From Novosphingobium marinum (GTDB lineage: Bacteria; Pseudomonadota; Alphaproteobacteria; Sphingomonadales; Sphingomonadaceae): 64,000 nucleotides of DNA. The position numbers and the translations under genes were made by a program. This document shows, one piece after another, positions 9,767 through 20,076 of the stretch; position 1 is the first letter of the stretch; every line of letters starts with the position of its first letter. The notes beneath the pieces were generated by a model. The model was not told the origin of the DNA and did no database searches. It saw nothing but the letters and a program-made list of their open reading frames with translations. The stretch lies in the NCBI RefSeq assembly GCF_013408095.1, contig NZ_JACBZF010000002.1, positions 620,001 through 684,000 on the forward strand. Reading direction: 5' to 3'.

Positions 9767-11488
9767 ATGAGCATCAATATCGGACCCCCGGCCGTCGAGG
9801 AACTGAGGCCGCGCATCGTCGTGATCGGCGTGGGCGGGGCGGGCGGAAACGCCATCGCCAACATGATCCAGGCCGAGATCGAGGGCGTCGACTTCGTTGT
9901 CGCCAACACCGACGCGCAGGCGCTGAACAACGCGGTTGCAGAGCATCGCATCCAGCTCGGCCCCGACATCACGCAGGGTCTGGGCGCCGGATCGCGCCCC
10001 GAAGTCGGTCGCGCCGCCGCCGAGGAGACCATCGAGGAAGTCGAGCGCGCGCTCGACGGCGTCCACATGTGCTTCATCGCCGCCGGGATGGGCGGCGGTA
10101 CCGGTACCGGCGCCGCCCCGATCATCGCCAAGGCCGCGCGCGACAAGGGCGTGCTGACCGTCGGCGTCGTCACCAAGCCGTTCCTGTTCGAGGGCACGCG
10201 CAGGATGCGCGCCGCCGAAGCGGGCATCGAGGAACTGCAGCAGCACGTCGACACGCTGATCGTCATTCCGAACCAGAACCTGTTCCTCGTCGCCAAGGCG
10301 GAAACGACCTTCAAGGAAGCCTTCCAGCTTGCCGACGAAGTGCTGCAGCAGGGCGTCCGCTCGATCACCGACCTGATGGTCATGCCCGGCCTCATCAACC
10401 TCGACTTCGCCGACGTCCGCTCGGTCATGGGCGAGATGGGCAAGGCGATGATGGGCACCGGCGAGGGCGAGGGTGAGAACCGCGCGCTGCAGGCCGCCGA
10501 ACTGGCAATCGCCAACCCGCTGCTCGACGGCGTGTCGATGCAGGGCGCAAAGGGGGTCATCATCTCGATCATCGGCGGCGAGGACATGAAGCTCCTCGAA
10601 GTCGACGAAGCGGCCAACCACATCCGCGAACTGGTCGATCCCAATGCCAACATCATCTGGGGATCGGCGTTCAATCCCGATCTCCAGGGCAAGATTCGCG
10701 TGTCTGTCGTCGCCACCGGCATCGAGCAGAGCGCCGAGCAGGCCGAGGCCGCTTCGCGCCCGCTCAATCTCGGCGTGTCGCGCGGGCCGGTCCGCCCGAT
10801 GGCTGCCGCGGCCCCCGCCGCGCCCAAGGTCCAGCCGCTGTTCGAGCGCACTTCGCCCGCCGCGTCTCCCGAGCCGGAAGCCACTCCGGATGCCGCAGCG
10901 GCGTCGGCCGACGAAGCCGAGCCGCTCGAACTCGGCAGCGACATGGCCGAAGCGTCAGACGAGCCGGCGATGACCGGAACGCCGCCGGTTCCGGAGGCCT
11001 ACGCTCCCGAAGGAGAGGAAGCCGAAGGCCTTTCGGAAGACTTCGATGCAACCGGCGACGAAGATGTTTCGGACGACGAGGAAGACGACGATTCCGCGCC
11101 GAAAGGCGGCTATGCCAGCCTGATGGGCGTAAAGCCTTCGCGCAACGAACCGCTCGATCTCGACCTCGAACAGGTCGAGGAAGATGCTTCCGAGGAACCC
11201 GCTGCGGAGCCCGGGAAGGCCCGGCAGGACGAACTGCTGCTCGATGCCACCCGGCTCGAGAACGAGGACCGTCCGGTCGCGCCTATCGGCGGGCGTCGCA
11301 AGCCCCTCCTGACCCGCGAGCCGGAAGAGGAGAACGCGCCGAGCGCTCCGGGCAGCACGTTGTTCGAGCGGATGGCGAACCTTTCGCGCGGGACGAAATC
11401 GTCGTCGCCCGCAGCCGAGGAACAGGACGACGAGAAGGAGTCGTCGGTCAACATCCCGCGCTTCCTCAATCGCCAGAACAACCAGTAG
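9767..11488 (+). CDS. ftsZ: Cell division protein FtsZ, long alphaproteobacterial form
   Basis: FtsZ is the tubulin-like GTPase that forms the division ring. The 573-aa protein has the GTPase domain at about 15-320, with the signature GGGTGTG at 109-115 and the T7-loop region [17 protein letters not shown] very long acidic, Pro/Ala-rich linker (about 340-560) follows, then the conserved C-terminal peptide NIPRFLNRQ that binds FtsA and other partners. The linker is much longer than in E. coli FtsZ (383 aa), as is common in alphaproteobacteria. The ATG at 9767 was chosen because AGGAG (9755-9759) lies 7 nt upstream and the protein then begins MSINIG. An in-frame ATG at 9719 lacks such a site. 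Confidence 0.97.
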   Translation: MSINIGPPAVEELRPRIVVIGVGGAGGNAIANMIQAEIEGVDFVVANTDAQALNNAVAEHRIQLGPDITQGLGAGSRPEVGRAAAEETIEEVERALDGVHMCFIAAGMGGGTGTGAAPIIAKAARDKGVLTVGVVTKPFLFEGTRRMRAAEAGIEELQQHVDTLIVIPNQNLFLVAKAETTFKEAFQLADEVLQQGVRSITDLMVMPGLINLDFADVRSVMGEMGKAMMGTGEGEGENRALQAAELAIANPLLDGVSMQGAKGVIISIIGGEDMKLLEVDEAANHIRELVDPNANIIWGSAFNPDLQGKIRVSVVATGIEQSAEQAEAASRPLNLGVSRGPVRPMAAAAPAAPKVQPLFERTSPAASPEPEATPDAAAASADEAEPLELGSDMAEASDEPAMTGTPPVPEAYAPEGEEAEGLSEDFDATGDEDVSDDEEDDDSAPKGGYASLMGVKPSRNEPLDLDLEQVEEDASEEPAAEPGKARQDELLLDATRLENEDRPVAPIGGRRKPLLTREPEEENAPSAPGSTLFERMANLSRGTKSSSPAAEEQDDEKESSVNIPRFLNRQNNQ

Positions 11489-11495
11489 CAGCGGA

Positions 11496-11519
11496 GGGCG
11501 GGGCCATGCGGTCCCGCCC
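11496..11519 (+). terminator. GC-rich stem-loop after ftsZ
   Basis: Eight bases after the ftsZ stop there is a 10-bp stem GGGCGGGGCC / GGTCCCGCCC with one G-T pair and an ATGC loop. It is not followed by a T-tract, so it may be a weak terminator or an mRNA 3'-end stabiliser rather than a classical intrinsic terminator. It separates the dcw transcript from the TPR/SPOR gene. Confidence 0.45.
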
Positions 11520-11573
11520 ATTCCACCGAGGTTCATCTGGTCTCGTGCAAGGCACTCGCGCTGCCGAGAAAAC

Positions 11574-13409
11574 ATGAAGAAGTACGCCCTGCCACCCACC
11601 GGCCACGCCGCCCGCCGCCTGTCCGTACCCCGCCTTGCCGGAGGTATCGCAGTCGTTGCGTTCGTCGCCGGGACTTCCCCCGCGCTCGCCCAGAGCGGCC
11701 AGCCGGCTGTCTCGCAGCCGGTGGTCCAGCCACTGCCTAAGCGCGAAAGCCTGGAACTCAGCGCGGCACTGTCTCGGCTCGGGCGCGATCCCAGGAACGT
11801 CGATGCGCTGGTCGATGCCGGAAACGCGGCGACGGCGATGGGCGATCTCGACGCGGCGGTCGGGTTCTTCAAGCGGGCCGACCAGGTTTCCGGCAACGAT
11901 CCGCGCGTGAAGGCAGGCCTTGCAAACGCTATGGTGCGAAGCGGCGATCCTTTTTCCGCGATCCCCGTCTATGCCGAGGCGGAGCGCGCTGGGGCGAAGC
12001 CCGACCAGATCGCGGTCGATCGCGGCCTTGCCTATGATCTCGTCGGAAACACGAAGGCCGCGCAGGCCTATTACCGGCAGGCATTGCAGGGCAACGATGG
12101 GAAGGAGGCTGCGCGCCGCCTCGCCATCAGCCAGGCGATCGCGGGCGACCGCCGGGGCGCCGACGCGACGCTGATGCCGCTGCTGCGCGAACAGGACAAG
12201 GCCGCATGGCGTGCCCGCGCCTTTGCGCTCGCCATTGCGGGCGAGGTCGACGAGGCGGTGCGCATCGTGCAGACGATCCTGCCCGAAAGCCTCGCCGGCA
12301 GCGTCGTGCCCTACATGCGCTACATGCCGCGCCTCACGCCCGCACAGCAGGCGGCGGCGGCGAATCTCGGCAAGTTTCCACGCGCGTCCGAGATCGGTCG
12401 CGACGATCCGCGCGTCGCGCAGTTCGGCGGAAGCAGCGCGCCGCGCATCGCGTCCGCCGATGCGGGCCTGGTGCCGCAGGGCCAGCCGCTGGGGCCGAGT
12501 GCAGCGCAGCCGCGCCAGTCCCGTCCCGCGCCGGCAAGGCCCGCGCCGCGCGCCGCTCCGCCCGAGCCGAAGCCGACGCGGACTGCCGAGAGCCGACCGG
12601 CGGCGACGAGCACCGGCGAGCTTCCGCCCGTCGATGCGGCGCGTCCGGCAACGCAGCCCGGCGCGGTCGCTTCCGCTCCGGCACCGACGCCCACGCCCAC
12701 GCCCACGCCCTCACCGGCACCGGCCCCGACATCGACAGCCACTGCGCGACCCGCGACGGCGTCACCTTCGCCGGCACCCGCCGCCACGCCTGCGGCTTCG
12801 CGTCCGGCGCAAGTCGCGAGCGCCGCGCCATCGGCGCGTCCCGGCTTCGACCTTGCCAGCCTGCCGCGCTCCGCCCCTGCCGATTCGCCCGCCGAACTGC
12901 TGGATCGGGCGACCCCGGGTTCCTCCCCCGCCGCCACCACGACCGTGCCGACGGCGGCATCCCCCCAGCAGCGCGTCTCGCTGCTCGATGCATTCGCCGA
13001 TCTCGGCGCGCCGTCCACCGCCGCCGCTCCGGCTGCGGGCGCCGTCGATATCCGGGGCATCACGCCGGTGATCGAGAAGGCCGAGCCGGCCCCCGTTCCG
13101 GAACCGAAGGCGAAGCCCGCGCCGCCCAGCCACCCCAGCCGTATCTGGGTGCAGATCGGCATCGGGCGCGATCGCAAGGCGCTCGCCTTCGACTGGCGGC
13201 GACTTGGGCGCCAGGCGCGCAGCCTGCTCGGCGACCGCAAGGCCTACGTCAGCGAGATGGGCCAGACCAACCGAATGGTCACCGGGCCGTTCGAAAGCGC
13301 CGCCGCCGCGAACCGCTTCGTTTCCGACCTGGAGGATGCGGGGATCGACGGACCCTATATCTGGACCAGTCCGGCGGGGCAGGTGGTCGATCCGCTGCCC
13401 GGTTCTTAA
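11574..13409 (+). CDS. Secreted TPR- and SPOR-domain protein
   Basis: This 611-aa protein begins with a basic stretch and a hydrophobic segment ending SPALAQ (about residues 25-40), a plausible Sec signal peptide. Helical TPR-like repeats follow at about 45-260 (for example ALVDAGNAATAMGDLDAAVGFF and similar units). Residues about 280-510 are a low-complexity linker rich in Pro, Ala, Thr and Ser, including a PTPTPTPTP run. The last about 85 residues (IWVQIGIGRDRKAL to the end) form a SPOR domain, a fold that binds glycan strands lacking stem peptides at septa. A periplasmic, division-site role is inferred from this fold and from the position just after ftsZ. The exact function is not known. 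Confidence 0.85.
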   Translation: MKKYALPPTGHAARRLSVPRLAGGIAVVAFVAGTSPALAQSGQPAVSQPVVQPLPKRESLELSAALSRLGRDPRNVDALVDAGNAATAMGDLDAAVGFFKRADQVSGNDPRVKAGLANAMVRSGDPFSAIPVYAEAERAGAKPDQIAVDRGLAYDLVGNTKAAQAYYRQALQGNDGKEAARRLAISQAIAGDRRGADATLMPLLREQDKAAWRARAFALAIAGEVDEAVRIVQTILPESLAGSVVPYMRYMPRLTPAQQAAAANLGKFPRASEIGRDDPRVAQFGGSSAPRIASADAGLVPQGQPLGPSAAQPRQSRPAPARPAPRAAPPEPKPTRTAESRPAATSTGELPPVDAARPATQPGAVASAPAPTPTPTPTPSPAPAPTSTATARPATASPSPAPAATPAASRPAQVASAAPSARPGFDLASLPRSAPADSPAELLDRATPGSSPAATTTVPTAASPQQRVSLLDAFADLGAPSTAAAPAAGAVDIRGITPVIEKAEPAPVPEPKAKPAPPSHPSRIWVQIGIGRDRKALAFDWRRLGRQARSLLGDRKAYVSEMGQTNRMVTGPFESAAAANRFVSDLEDAGIDGPYIWTSPAGQVVDPLPGS

Positions 13410-13579
13410 CCATCGCGACCGGCGCGGTATCGCGGCGACCGGGCCCGCCCCCTTGCTTTTTCCACAATGTGTGAACAGTCTTATCGACTTATACGCAGGG
13501 GTTATGGCCCGCTGCATTGCCGCGCGGGGGGCTTGGCAAGCATCCAGTGTCCCATGAACACGCACACAGGTTATCGCTC

Positions 13580-14086
13580 ATGAGAACAGTCCAGGAAGAA
13601 ATCGAACGCGACGACGACGCGGCCCCGGTCGAGATGCTCGCATCGCTCTTCGAGGCGCGCGGCTGGTCGTACGAATACGTCAGCAACGACGAGATTTCGG
13701 GCGAGGTGCAGGGGAGCTGGGCGACCTACCAGTTCCAGGCGATCTGGCGCACCGAGGACAACGTGCTTCAGATCCTGTGCCTTCCCGACTTGCGGATTAC
13801 CGACAAGAAGCGGCTCGCGGTCTTCGAGGCGCTGGCGCTTATCAACGAGCAACTCTGGCTCGGTCATTTCGATGTCTGGTCGAACGGCGGGGTGATCCTC
13901 TACCGGCACGGCCTGATGCTGGGCGACGAAGGCATGCTAAGCCCGGCGCAGGCGCAGATGGCGGTCGAAGCCGCGATCGAGGAATGCGATCGCTTCTATC
14001 CCGTCTTCCAGTTCATCCTGTGGGGCGACAAGTCACCGGCCGAGGCGCTTTCCGCCGCGCTCGTCGACGCTGCCGGAGAAGCGTGA
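13580..14086 (+). CDS. YbjN domain-containing protein
   Basis: This 168-aa acidic cytoplasmic protein has no signal peptide or membrane segment. Its body (WSYEYVSNDEISGEVQG, LQILCLPDLRIT, LGHFDVWSNGGVILYRHG) resembles the YbjN/type III secretion chaperone-like fold common in Sphingomonadales, a family without a firmly known biochemical role. The ATG at 13580 gives MRTVQEEIER; a longer open frame back to 13517 starts in sequence without family character. The stop overlaps a GTG and lies 3 bp before the proC ATG, so the two genes are probably co-transcribed. Confidence 0.8.
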   Translation: MRTVQEEIERDDDAAPVEMLASLFEARGWSYEYVSNDEISGEVQGSWATYQFQAIWRTEDNVLQILCLPDLRITDKKRLAVFEALALINEQLWLGHFDVWSNGGVILYRHGLMLGDEGMLSPAQAQMAVEAAIEECDRFYPVFQFILWGDKSPAEALSAALVDAAGEA

Positions 14087-14088
14087 GC

Positions 14089-14904
14089 ATGGCCGACCCG
14101 GTTCCCTCCTGGCCGCAATCGCTGCTGTTCGTCGGCTGCGGCAACATGGCGGGCGCGATGCTCGACGGCTGGCTCGCCGCCGGTATCGACCCGTCGCGCT
14201 TCGTCGTCGTCGATCCCGGCCGCAAGACCGTGCCGCCGGGCGTGACGCTGCTCGATGCATTGCCGCAGCGGCAGTTCGACGCGATCCTGCTTGGCGTGAA
14301 GCCGCAGATGCTGGGCGACATCGCACCCCGGATCGCGCTCATGACCGACGAGAGCACCGCAATCCTCTCCATCCTTGCCGGCGTCGAGCTCGCGACGCTG
14401 CGCTCGCGCTTTCCCGAAGCGGGCGCGGTCGTGCGCGTGATGCCCAACCTCGCGGCCAGCCTCGGCAAGTCGCCGATCGCGCTGGCGGGAGAGGGGCTGG
14501 ACGAAGCAGGGCACAGCGATATCGCGGCGTTCATGGACCTCCTCGGCACGGCGGAGTGGATCGGCGAGGATACCTTCGACCTCGTGACCGCACTCGCGGG
14601 ATCGGGGCCGGGGTTCGTCTATCGCTTCATCGATGCGCTGGCATCGGGCGCGGCTTCGCTCGGCCTCGATCCGGCACAGGCGGAGCGGCTGGCGGTCGCC
14701 ATGGTGGAGGGCGCCGGCGCTCTCGCCGCCGGATCGCCGCACTCGCCCGGGGAACTCGCAAGCCGAGTCGCCAGCCCCGGCGGCGTGACCCAGGTCGGCC
14801 TCGACGTACTCGACAGGGACGAGGCGCTTTTGCGGCTGATCGAGGCGACCTTGCGCGGCGCGCGCGACCGCAGCGCCGAAATGGCTGCCGAGGCGCGGGG
14901 CTAG
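14089..14904 (+). CDS. proC: Pyrroline-5-carboxylate reductase
   Basis: ProC performs the last step of proline synthesis, NAD(P)H-dependent reduction of pyrroline-5-carboxylate. The 271-aa protein begins with the Rossmann motif LLFVGCGNMAGAML. It has the central VVRVMPNLAASLGKSP segment and the C-terminal signature with SPGELASRVASPGGVT, close to the P5CR family pattern. The ATG at 14089 was chosen; GTG at 14083, overlapping the ybjN-like stop, would add two residues. The proB gene for the first step of the pathway is about 3 kb downstream, but glutamate-5-semialdehyde dehydrogenase (proA) is not in the window. Confidence 0.95.
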   Translation: MADPVPSWPQSLLFVGCGNMAGAMLDGWLAAGIDPSRFVVVDPGRKTVPPGVTLLDALPQRQFDAILLGVKPQMLGDIAPRIALMTDESTAILSILAGVELATLRSRFPEAGAVVRVMPNLAASLGKSPIALAGEGLDEAGHSDIAAFMDLLGTAEWIGEDTFDLVTALAGSGPGFVYRFIDALASGAASLGLDPAQAERLAVAMVEGAGALAAGSPHSPGELASRVASPGGVTQVGLDVLDRDEALLRLIEATLRGARDRSAEMAAEARG

Positions 14905-14939
14905 GCTCCGATTTTCGGGCCTTCGATGTCCGGTTCTTC

Positions 14940-14968
14940 TTGAAAAGTTAAGGGGCGCACGCGATATT
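14940..14968 (+). promoter_or_regulatory. Candidate sigma-70 type promoter for the BI-1 gene
   Basis: TTGAAA at 14940-14945 and GATATT at 14963-14968 are separated by 17 bp and lie about 50 bp before the BI-1 start codon. A strong AAGGAG ribosome site (15004-15009) follows. The -35 box matches at five of six positions and the -10 box at four of six, so it is a fair but unproven housekeeping promoter. It suits the isolated, terminator-flanked BI-1 gene. Confidence 0.5.
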
Positions 14969-15016
14969 GATTCACAGTGACCCGGCACTGGGCCGGGCCG
15001 CACAAAGGAGTTTGAA

Positions 15017-15757
15017 ATGGCGAATTGGAACGACCCCCAGCCCCGCGCGGGCTTCGGAGCGTCTCCGAGCCTTGATGGCAGGGTAGGACAGCGCGCCGGG
15101 TATGACGCCGGTCTGCGCAAACACATGCTGTCGATCTACAACTACATGACCTCGGGCGTGCTGCTTTCGGGCGTCGTCGCCCTGCTGATGGCGAACATGG
15201 GCTGGACCCAGGCGCTGATGGGCTCGCCGCTGATGTGGCTCATCATCCTTGCCCCGCTCGGCATCGTCTTCGCGATGAGCTTCGGCGCGAACAAGTTCTC
15301 GACCGGCACGCTCCAGGCGATGTTCTGGGGCTTCGCGGTGCTGATGGGCATGTCGCTGTCGACGATCTTCCTCGTCTACACGGCCACCTCGATCGCGACG
15401 ACCTTCTTCGCGACCGCTGCCGCCTTCGCGGGCCTCAGCCTCGTCGGCTACACCACCAAGAAGGACCTGTCCGGAATGGGCAGCTTCCTGATCATGGGTG
15501 TGATCGGCCTGTTGGTTGCGATGGTGCTCAACATCTTCATCCAGTCGAGCGCGCTCGGCTTCGCGATCTCGGCGATCGGCGTGCTGATCTTCGCGGGTCT
15601 CACCGCCTACGACACGCAGCGGCTGAAGATGCAGTACTATCAGCTTGCCGGAACCGATTTCGCGGGTAAGGCCATCGTGCTCGGCGCGCTGAGCCTGTAC
15701 CTCGACTTCATCAACATGTTCCAGTTCCTGCTCGCCTTCATGGGCGGCCGCGAGTAA
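15017..15757 (+). CDS. Bax inhibitor-1 / YbhL family membrane protein
   Basis: The 246-aa integral membrane protein has about seven hydrophobic segments after a polar N terminus of about 35 residues containing RAGYDAGLRKHMLSIYNYM, the usual start of bacterial BI-1 (UPF0005) proteins. The C-terminal TAYDTQRLKMQYYQL and LYLDFINMFQFLL are family hallmarks. Bacterial members are thought to conduct calcium in a pH-dependent way, but the physiological role is uncertain. AAGGAG lies 7 nt before the ATG. The gene has its own promoter candidate and is followed by a clear terminator, so it is probably a single-gene transcript. Confidence 0.93.
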   Translation: MANWNDPQPRAGFGASPSLDGRVGQRAGYDAGLRKHMLSIYNYMTSGVLLSGVVALLMANMGWTQALMGSPLMWLIILAPLGIVFAMSFGANKFSTGTLQAMFWGFAVLMGMSLSTIFLVYTATSIATTFFATAAAFAGLSLVGYTTKKDLSGMGSFLIMGVIGLLVAMVLNIFIQSSALGFAISAIGVLIFAGLTAYDTQRLKMQYYQLAGTDFAGKAIVLGALSLYLDFINMFQFLLAFMGGRE

Positions 15758-15785
15758 GCTCGCGTACATATCTGGAAACCTATCG

Positions 15786-15823
15786 TGCCCGGTGCGTTAT
15801 CCATCGCACCGGGCATTTTCTTT
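15786..15823 (+). terminator. Intrinsic terminator after the BI-1 gene
   Basis: A perfect 11-bp stem TGCCCGGTGCG (15786-15796) / CGCACCGGGCA (15805-15815) with an 8-base loop is followed by TTTTCTTT. This is a textbook Rho-independent terminator, the clearest in the window. It ends the BI-1 transcript and insulates the lipoprotein gene 57 bp further on. Confidence 0.9.
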
Positions 15824-15879
15824 GTGCCCGCGCAGGCGTATGGGAAAGCGCTCAGGATCGGTCGCAGGCATTGAAGAAC

Positions 15880-16623
15880 ATGAATATCAGGAAAGTACCG
15901 GGTTGGGCCTTCGTCGTGGCAGGAATCGCCGCGCTGGCGGGCTGTGCAGCGCCGCCGCCCGCACCGGTCGCGCCGCCGCCGCAGATCGCCATACCGCCGC
16001 GCCCGACCCCGCCGATGGGTTCGGCGACGAACCTGACGACGCCGCCGGTCAACGCGCTCGGCGTGCGCGAGACGGTGAACCTGGGACTGACGCAGGCGCA
16101 GACGACCTGGAACCTGCGCTCGGCCCTCAACGTCGCGGCGCTCAACTGCCTCGATCCGCAGTACGCGCCGATCCTCACCAATTACGGCCAGTTCCTCGAT
16201 CTGCACGAAAAGTCGCTGCGCGCGGCGAACAAGGAACTCGATGCGCAATTCCGCGAGCGGCACGGCAAGACCTTCATCCCTGCGCGCGAGACCTACCAGA
16301 CGCAGGTCTACAACTACTTCGCCCTGCCGCCGACGCTGCCCGCATTCTGCGACCAGGCGATGATCGTCTCGCAGGAAGCGGCGGCGATCCCCGCAGGCGA
16401 GCTGGACATGTTCGCGATGACCGCGCTGCCGCGCATCGACTCGGTCTTCCTCGAATTCTTCAACGATTACGACCGCTACCGCCGCGAAGTCGCGATGTGG
16501 GATGCGCAGTACAACCCGGCGACGCCGGTGATCGCGCTGCCGCCCTCCACCGTGCAGGCCAGCGCTCCCGATGCGGGAACGACCCTGGCGGAGCCGGGCT
16601 TCACCCTTCAGGACGGCACTTAA
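15880..16623 (+). CDS. Putative lipoprotein of unknown function
   Basis: The 247-aa protein starts MNIRKVPG, followed by a hydrophobic stretch ending ALAGCAAPPP. LAGC is a good lipobox, so the mature protein should be lipid-modified at that Cys. A short Pro-rich tether follows, and then a mostly helical body (residues about 55-220) with no family that I recognise. Two Cys residues remain in the body (ALNCLDPQY and AFCDQAM). ATG 15880 was preferred over TTG 15871, which would add only three residues. It sits alone between a terminator and tRNA-Ala. Sequence alone does not tell inner from outer membrane location. Confidence 0.75.
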   Translation: MNIRKVPGWAFVVAGIAALAGCAAPPPAPVAPPPQIAIPPRPTPPMGSATNLTTPPVNALGVRETVNLGLTQAQTTWNLRSALNVAALNCLDPQYAPILTNYGQFLDLHEKSLRAANKELDAQFRERHGKTFIPARETYQTQVYNYFALPPTLPAFCDQAMIVSQEAAAIPAGELDMFAMTALPRIDSVFLEFFNDYDRYRREVAMWDAQYNPATPVIALPPSTVQASAPDAGTTLAEPGFTLQDGT

Positions 16624-16703
16624 CTTTTTCGCTTTCAAGCGCGGGACCCTTTCGCTAAGGGGGCCGCTCGCAACGGGCCGAGGCCCGCTGCCTGCATGGG
16701 AAC

Positions 16704-17898
<1,195 letters not shown>

Positions 17899-17955
17899 CG
17901 ACAGCCGGGCGGCTGGCTGTTCCAAAGCGGGCGGCTTTGTCCTAAGCGCACGACC

Positions 17956-19086
17956 ATGCAGATCGAGAAACTCGAAGACCTCGCCGATCCGGAAAAGTGC
18001 CCCCGGATCGTCGTGAAAGTGGGATCGTCGCTGCTTATCGGCGCGGGCGACATCCGGCGGCGCTGGCTGGGCGGGCTCGTGGCAGAGATCGCCGCGATGC
18101 TGCGCCGCGGGCAACAGGTCATCGTCGTCAGCTCGGGGGCGATCGCGCTGGGGGCGTCGCGCCTGAAGTTCGACAAGGGCGGACGCGGCAGCCTCGAGGA
18201 TGCGCAGGCCTCGGCGGCGGTCGGCCAGATCGCGCTTTCGGGAATGTGGTCCGAACTGCTCGGCATGCTGGGCACGCCCGCCGCGCAGATGCTGCTGACG
18301 CTCGACGATCTCGAATACCGGCGGCGCTACCTCAACGTCACCGCGACGCTCAACCGCCTGCTCGATGCCGGTGCGATCCCCGTGATCAACGAGAACGACT
18401 GCATCGCGACGCATGAAATCCGCTTCGGCGACAACGACCGGCTCGCCGCGCGCGTCGCGCAGGCCGCACGGGCGAGCGCAGTGCTGCTGCTTTCCGACAT
18501 CGACGGCCTCTATGACCGCGATCCCGGCGATCCGGAGGCGAAGCTCTTGAAAATCGTGAACGGCGTCGATGCCGAAATCCATGCCATGGCCACCGGCGGT
18601 TCGGGCTCGGGCATGGGGTCGGGCGGCATGACATCGAAGCTACAGGCCGCCGAGATCGCCGACCTTGCCGGCATTCCGCTCGCCATCATCAACGGCCAGC
18701 ACGACATGCCGATAGAGCGCGCGATGGAAACGGGCACCGGCACGCTGTTCCGTTCGGCGGAGGGACATTCGGCGCGCAAGGCGTGGCTGGGCGGACGCAT
18801 GCGCATGCGCGGATCGCTGATCATCGACGACGGTGCGGTCGCCGCGCTCAGGGACGGCAACAGCCTGCTCGCCAAGGGCATCGTCAAGATCGAGGGATCG
18901 TTCCAGCGTGGCGCGCCGGTCGCCATCCGCAACCGCGAGCATGCGCTGATCGCGCGCGGCCTCGTCGAGTACGATTCGGCCGAGTGCGAGCACATCCTGG
19001 GCACCCACAGCAACGACCAGGAAGCGATCCTGGGCTACGCGCCGCGCTCGGCCGTGGTCCATCGTGACCAGCTCGCATTGCTATGA
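17956..19086 (+). CDS. proB: Glutamate 5-kinase with PUA domain
   Basis: ProB phosphorylates glutamate in the first step of proline synthesis and is usually feedback-inhibited by proline. The 376-aa product has the amino-acid kinase domain at about 15-270, with KVGSSLLIGAGD, VVSSGAIALGASRL, NENDCIAT and GSGMGSGGMTSKLQAA. A C-terminal PUA domain covers about 290-370 (AKGIVKIEGSFQRGAPVAI). The length is normal for the two-domain type. obgE-proB is a frequent gene pair in alphaproteobacteria. The stop overlaps the next gene's ATG (ATGA). Confidence 0.96.
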   Translation: MQIEKLEDLADPEKCPRIVVKVGSSLLIGAGDIRRRWLGGLVAEIAAMLRRGQQVIVVSSGAIALGASRLKFDKGGRGSLEDAQASAAVGQIALSGMWSELLGMLGTPAAQMLLTLDDLEYRRRYLNVTATLNRLLDAGAIPVINENDCIATHEIRFGDNDRLAARVAQAARASAVLLLSDIDGLYDRDPGDPEAKLLKIVNGVDAEIHAMATGGSGSGMGSGGMTSKLQAAEIADLAGIPLAIINGQHDMPIERAMETGTGTLFRSAEGHSARKAWLGGRMRMRGSLIIDDGAVAALRDGNSLLAKGIVKIEGSFQRGAPVAIRNREHALIARGLVEYDSAECEHILGTHSNDQEAILGYAPRSAVVHRDQLALL

Positions 19087-19994
19087 CGATCGCGGTCACC
19101 GGTGGAACGGGCTTCGTCGGGCAGGCCCTGATCGACCGCGCCCTGAGCGAGGGGCGGACGGTGCGCGCGCTTGCCCGCAGTGCGCAGGAGCCGCGCGAGG
19201 GCGTCGAATGGATCGCCGGAGACCTCGACGACCGCAAGGCGCTCCGCAATCTCGTGTCGGGGGCCGAAGCGGTCGTGCATGTCGCCGGGCTCGTCAACGC
19301 GCCCGATGCCGCCGCTTTCGAGAAATGCAACGTCGTCGGCACGCTCAACCTTGCAGAGGCGGCGCTGGGCGCGGGCGCGACGCGGTTCGTCTTCGTCTCC
19401 TCGCTGTCGGCGCGCGAGCCGGAGCTGTCGGCTTACGGCGCATCGAAGGCGCGGGCGGAGAAGATCGTGCGGGCCAGCCCGCTCGACTGGACGATCGTGC
19501 GCCCGCCTGCGATCTACGGACCGCGCGACAAGGAAATGTTCGAGCTGTTCCGGTCGGCCAAGTGGGGCGTCATCCCGGTCCCCGCCAAGGGCCGCGCATC
19601 GGTGATCCACGTCGACGACCTTGCCCGGCTGCTGCTGGCGCTGCTGTCCGGCGGCGAGGACGTGTCCTACCGCACCATCGAACCCGACGACGGCCGCCCG
19701 AACGGCTGGAGCCACGAGGAACTGGCCCGCGCGATCGGCTGGGCGATGGGCAAGCGGCGCCCGCGCGTCCTCGGCCTGTCGCAGGGCACGATGGAACTGG
19801 CGGCAAGGGCGGACGGGGTCCTGCGCCGCGACAAGGCCAAGCTGACGCTCGACCGCGCGCGCTACTTCAGCCACCCGGACTGGGTCGTCACCGCCGCGCA
19901 GGGCGTGCCCGATGCGTTGTGGAAACCGCGCATCGAAACCCGCGCCGGTCTCGAGACCACCGCGCAATGGTACCGCGAGCAGGGGTGGCTCTGA
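19083..19994 (+). CDS. NAD(P)-dependent epimerase/dehydratase-like (atypical SDR) protein
   Basis: The 303-aa protein opens with the nucleotide-binding motif VTGGTGFVGQALI (GxxGxxG) at residues 5-17. It has the downstream SSLSA segment and YGASKARAEK, which contains the YxxxK pair of extended/atypical SDRs. It resembles NDUFA9-like or isoflavone-reductase-like NAD(P)-binding proteins, and the substrate cannot be deduced. It overlaps the proB stop (ATGA), so it is expressed with proB, though a role in proline synthesis is not implied. Confidence 0.8.
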   Translation: MTIAVTGGTGFVGQALIDRALSEGRTVRALARSAQEPREGVEWIAGDLDDRKALRNLVSGAEAVVHVAGLVNAPDAAAFEKCNVVGTLNLAEAALGAGATRFVFVSSLSAREPELSAYGASKARAEKIVRASPLDWTIVRPPAIYGPRDKEMFELFRSAKWGVIPVPAKGRASVIHVDDLARLLLALLSGGEDVSYRTIEPDDGRPNGWSHEELARAIGWAMGKRRPRVLGLSQGTMELAARADGVLRRDKAKLTLDRARYFSHPDWVVTAAQGVPDALWKPRIETRAGLETTAQWYREQGWL

Positions 19995-20076
19995 GCGTCG
20001 GTCTCTTCGAAATTAGCGATGTGCGTTTTGCCGGCTTGCGGCTACGAAAGTGGCAGGGGCAGCAGGGTGACCGGGC

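Noticed and set aside
12685..12712. Tandem CCACGC-type hexamer repeat
   Set aside because: It encodes alternating Pro-Thr in the linker of the TPR/SPOR protein. It is a simple coding repeat, not a CRISPR or regulatory element.
13458..13466. TTTTCCACA, a DnaA-box-like sequence in the gap before the YbjN-like gene
   Set aside because: It is a single isolated copy with no AT-rich region or replication genes nearby. It does not support an origin.
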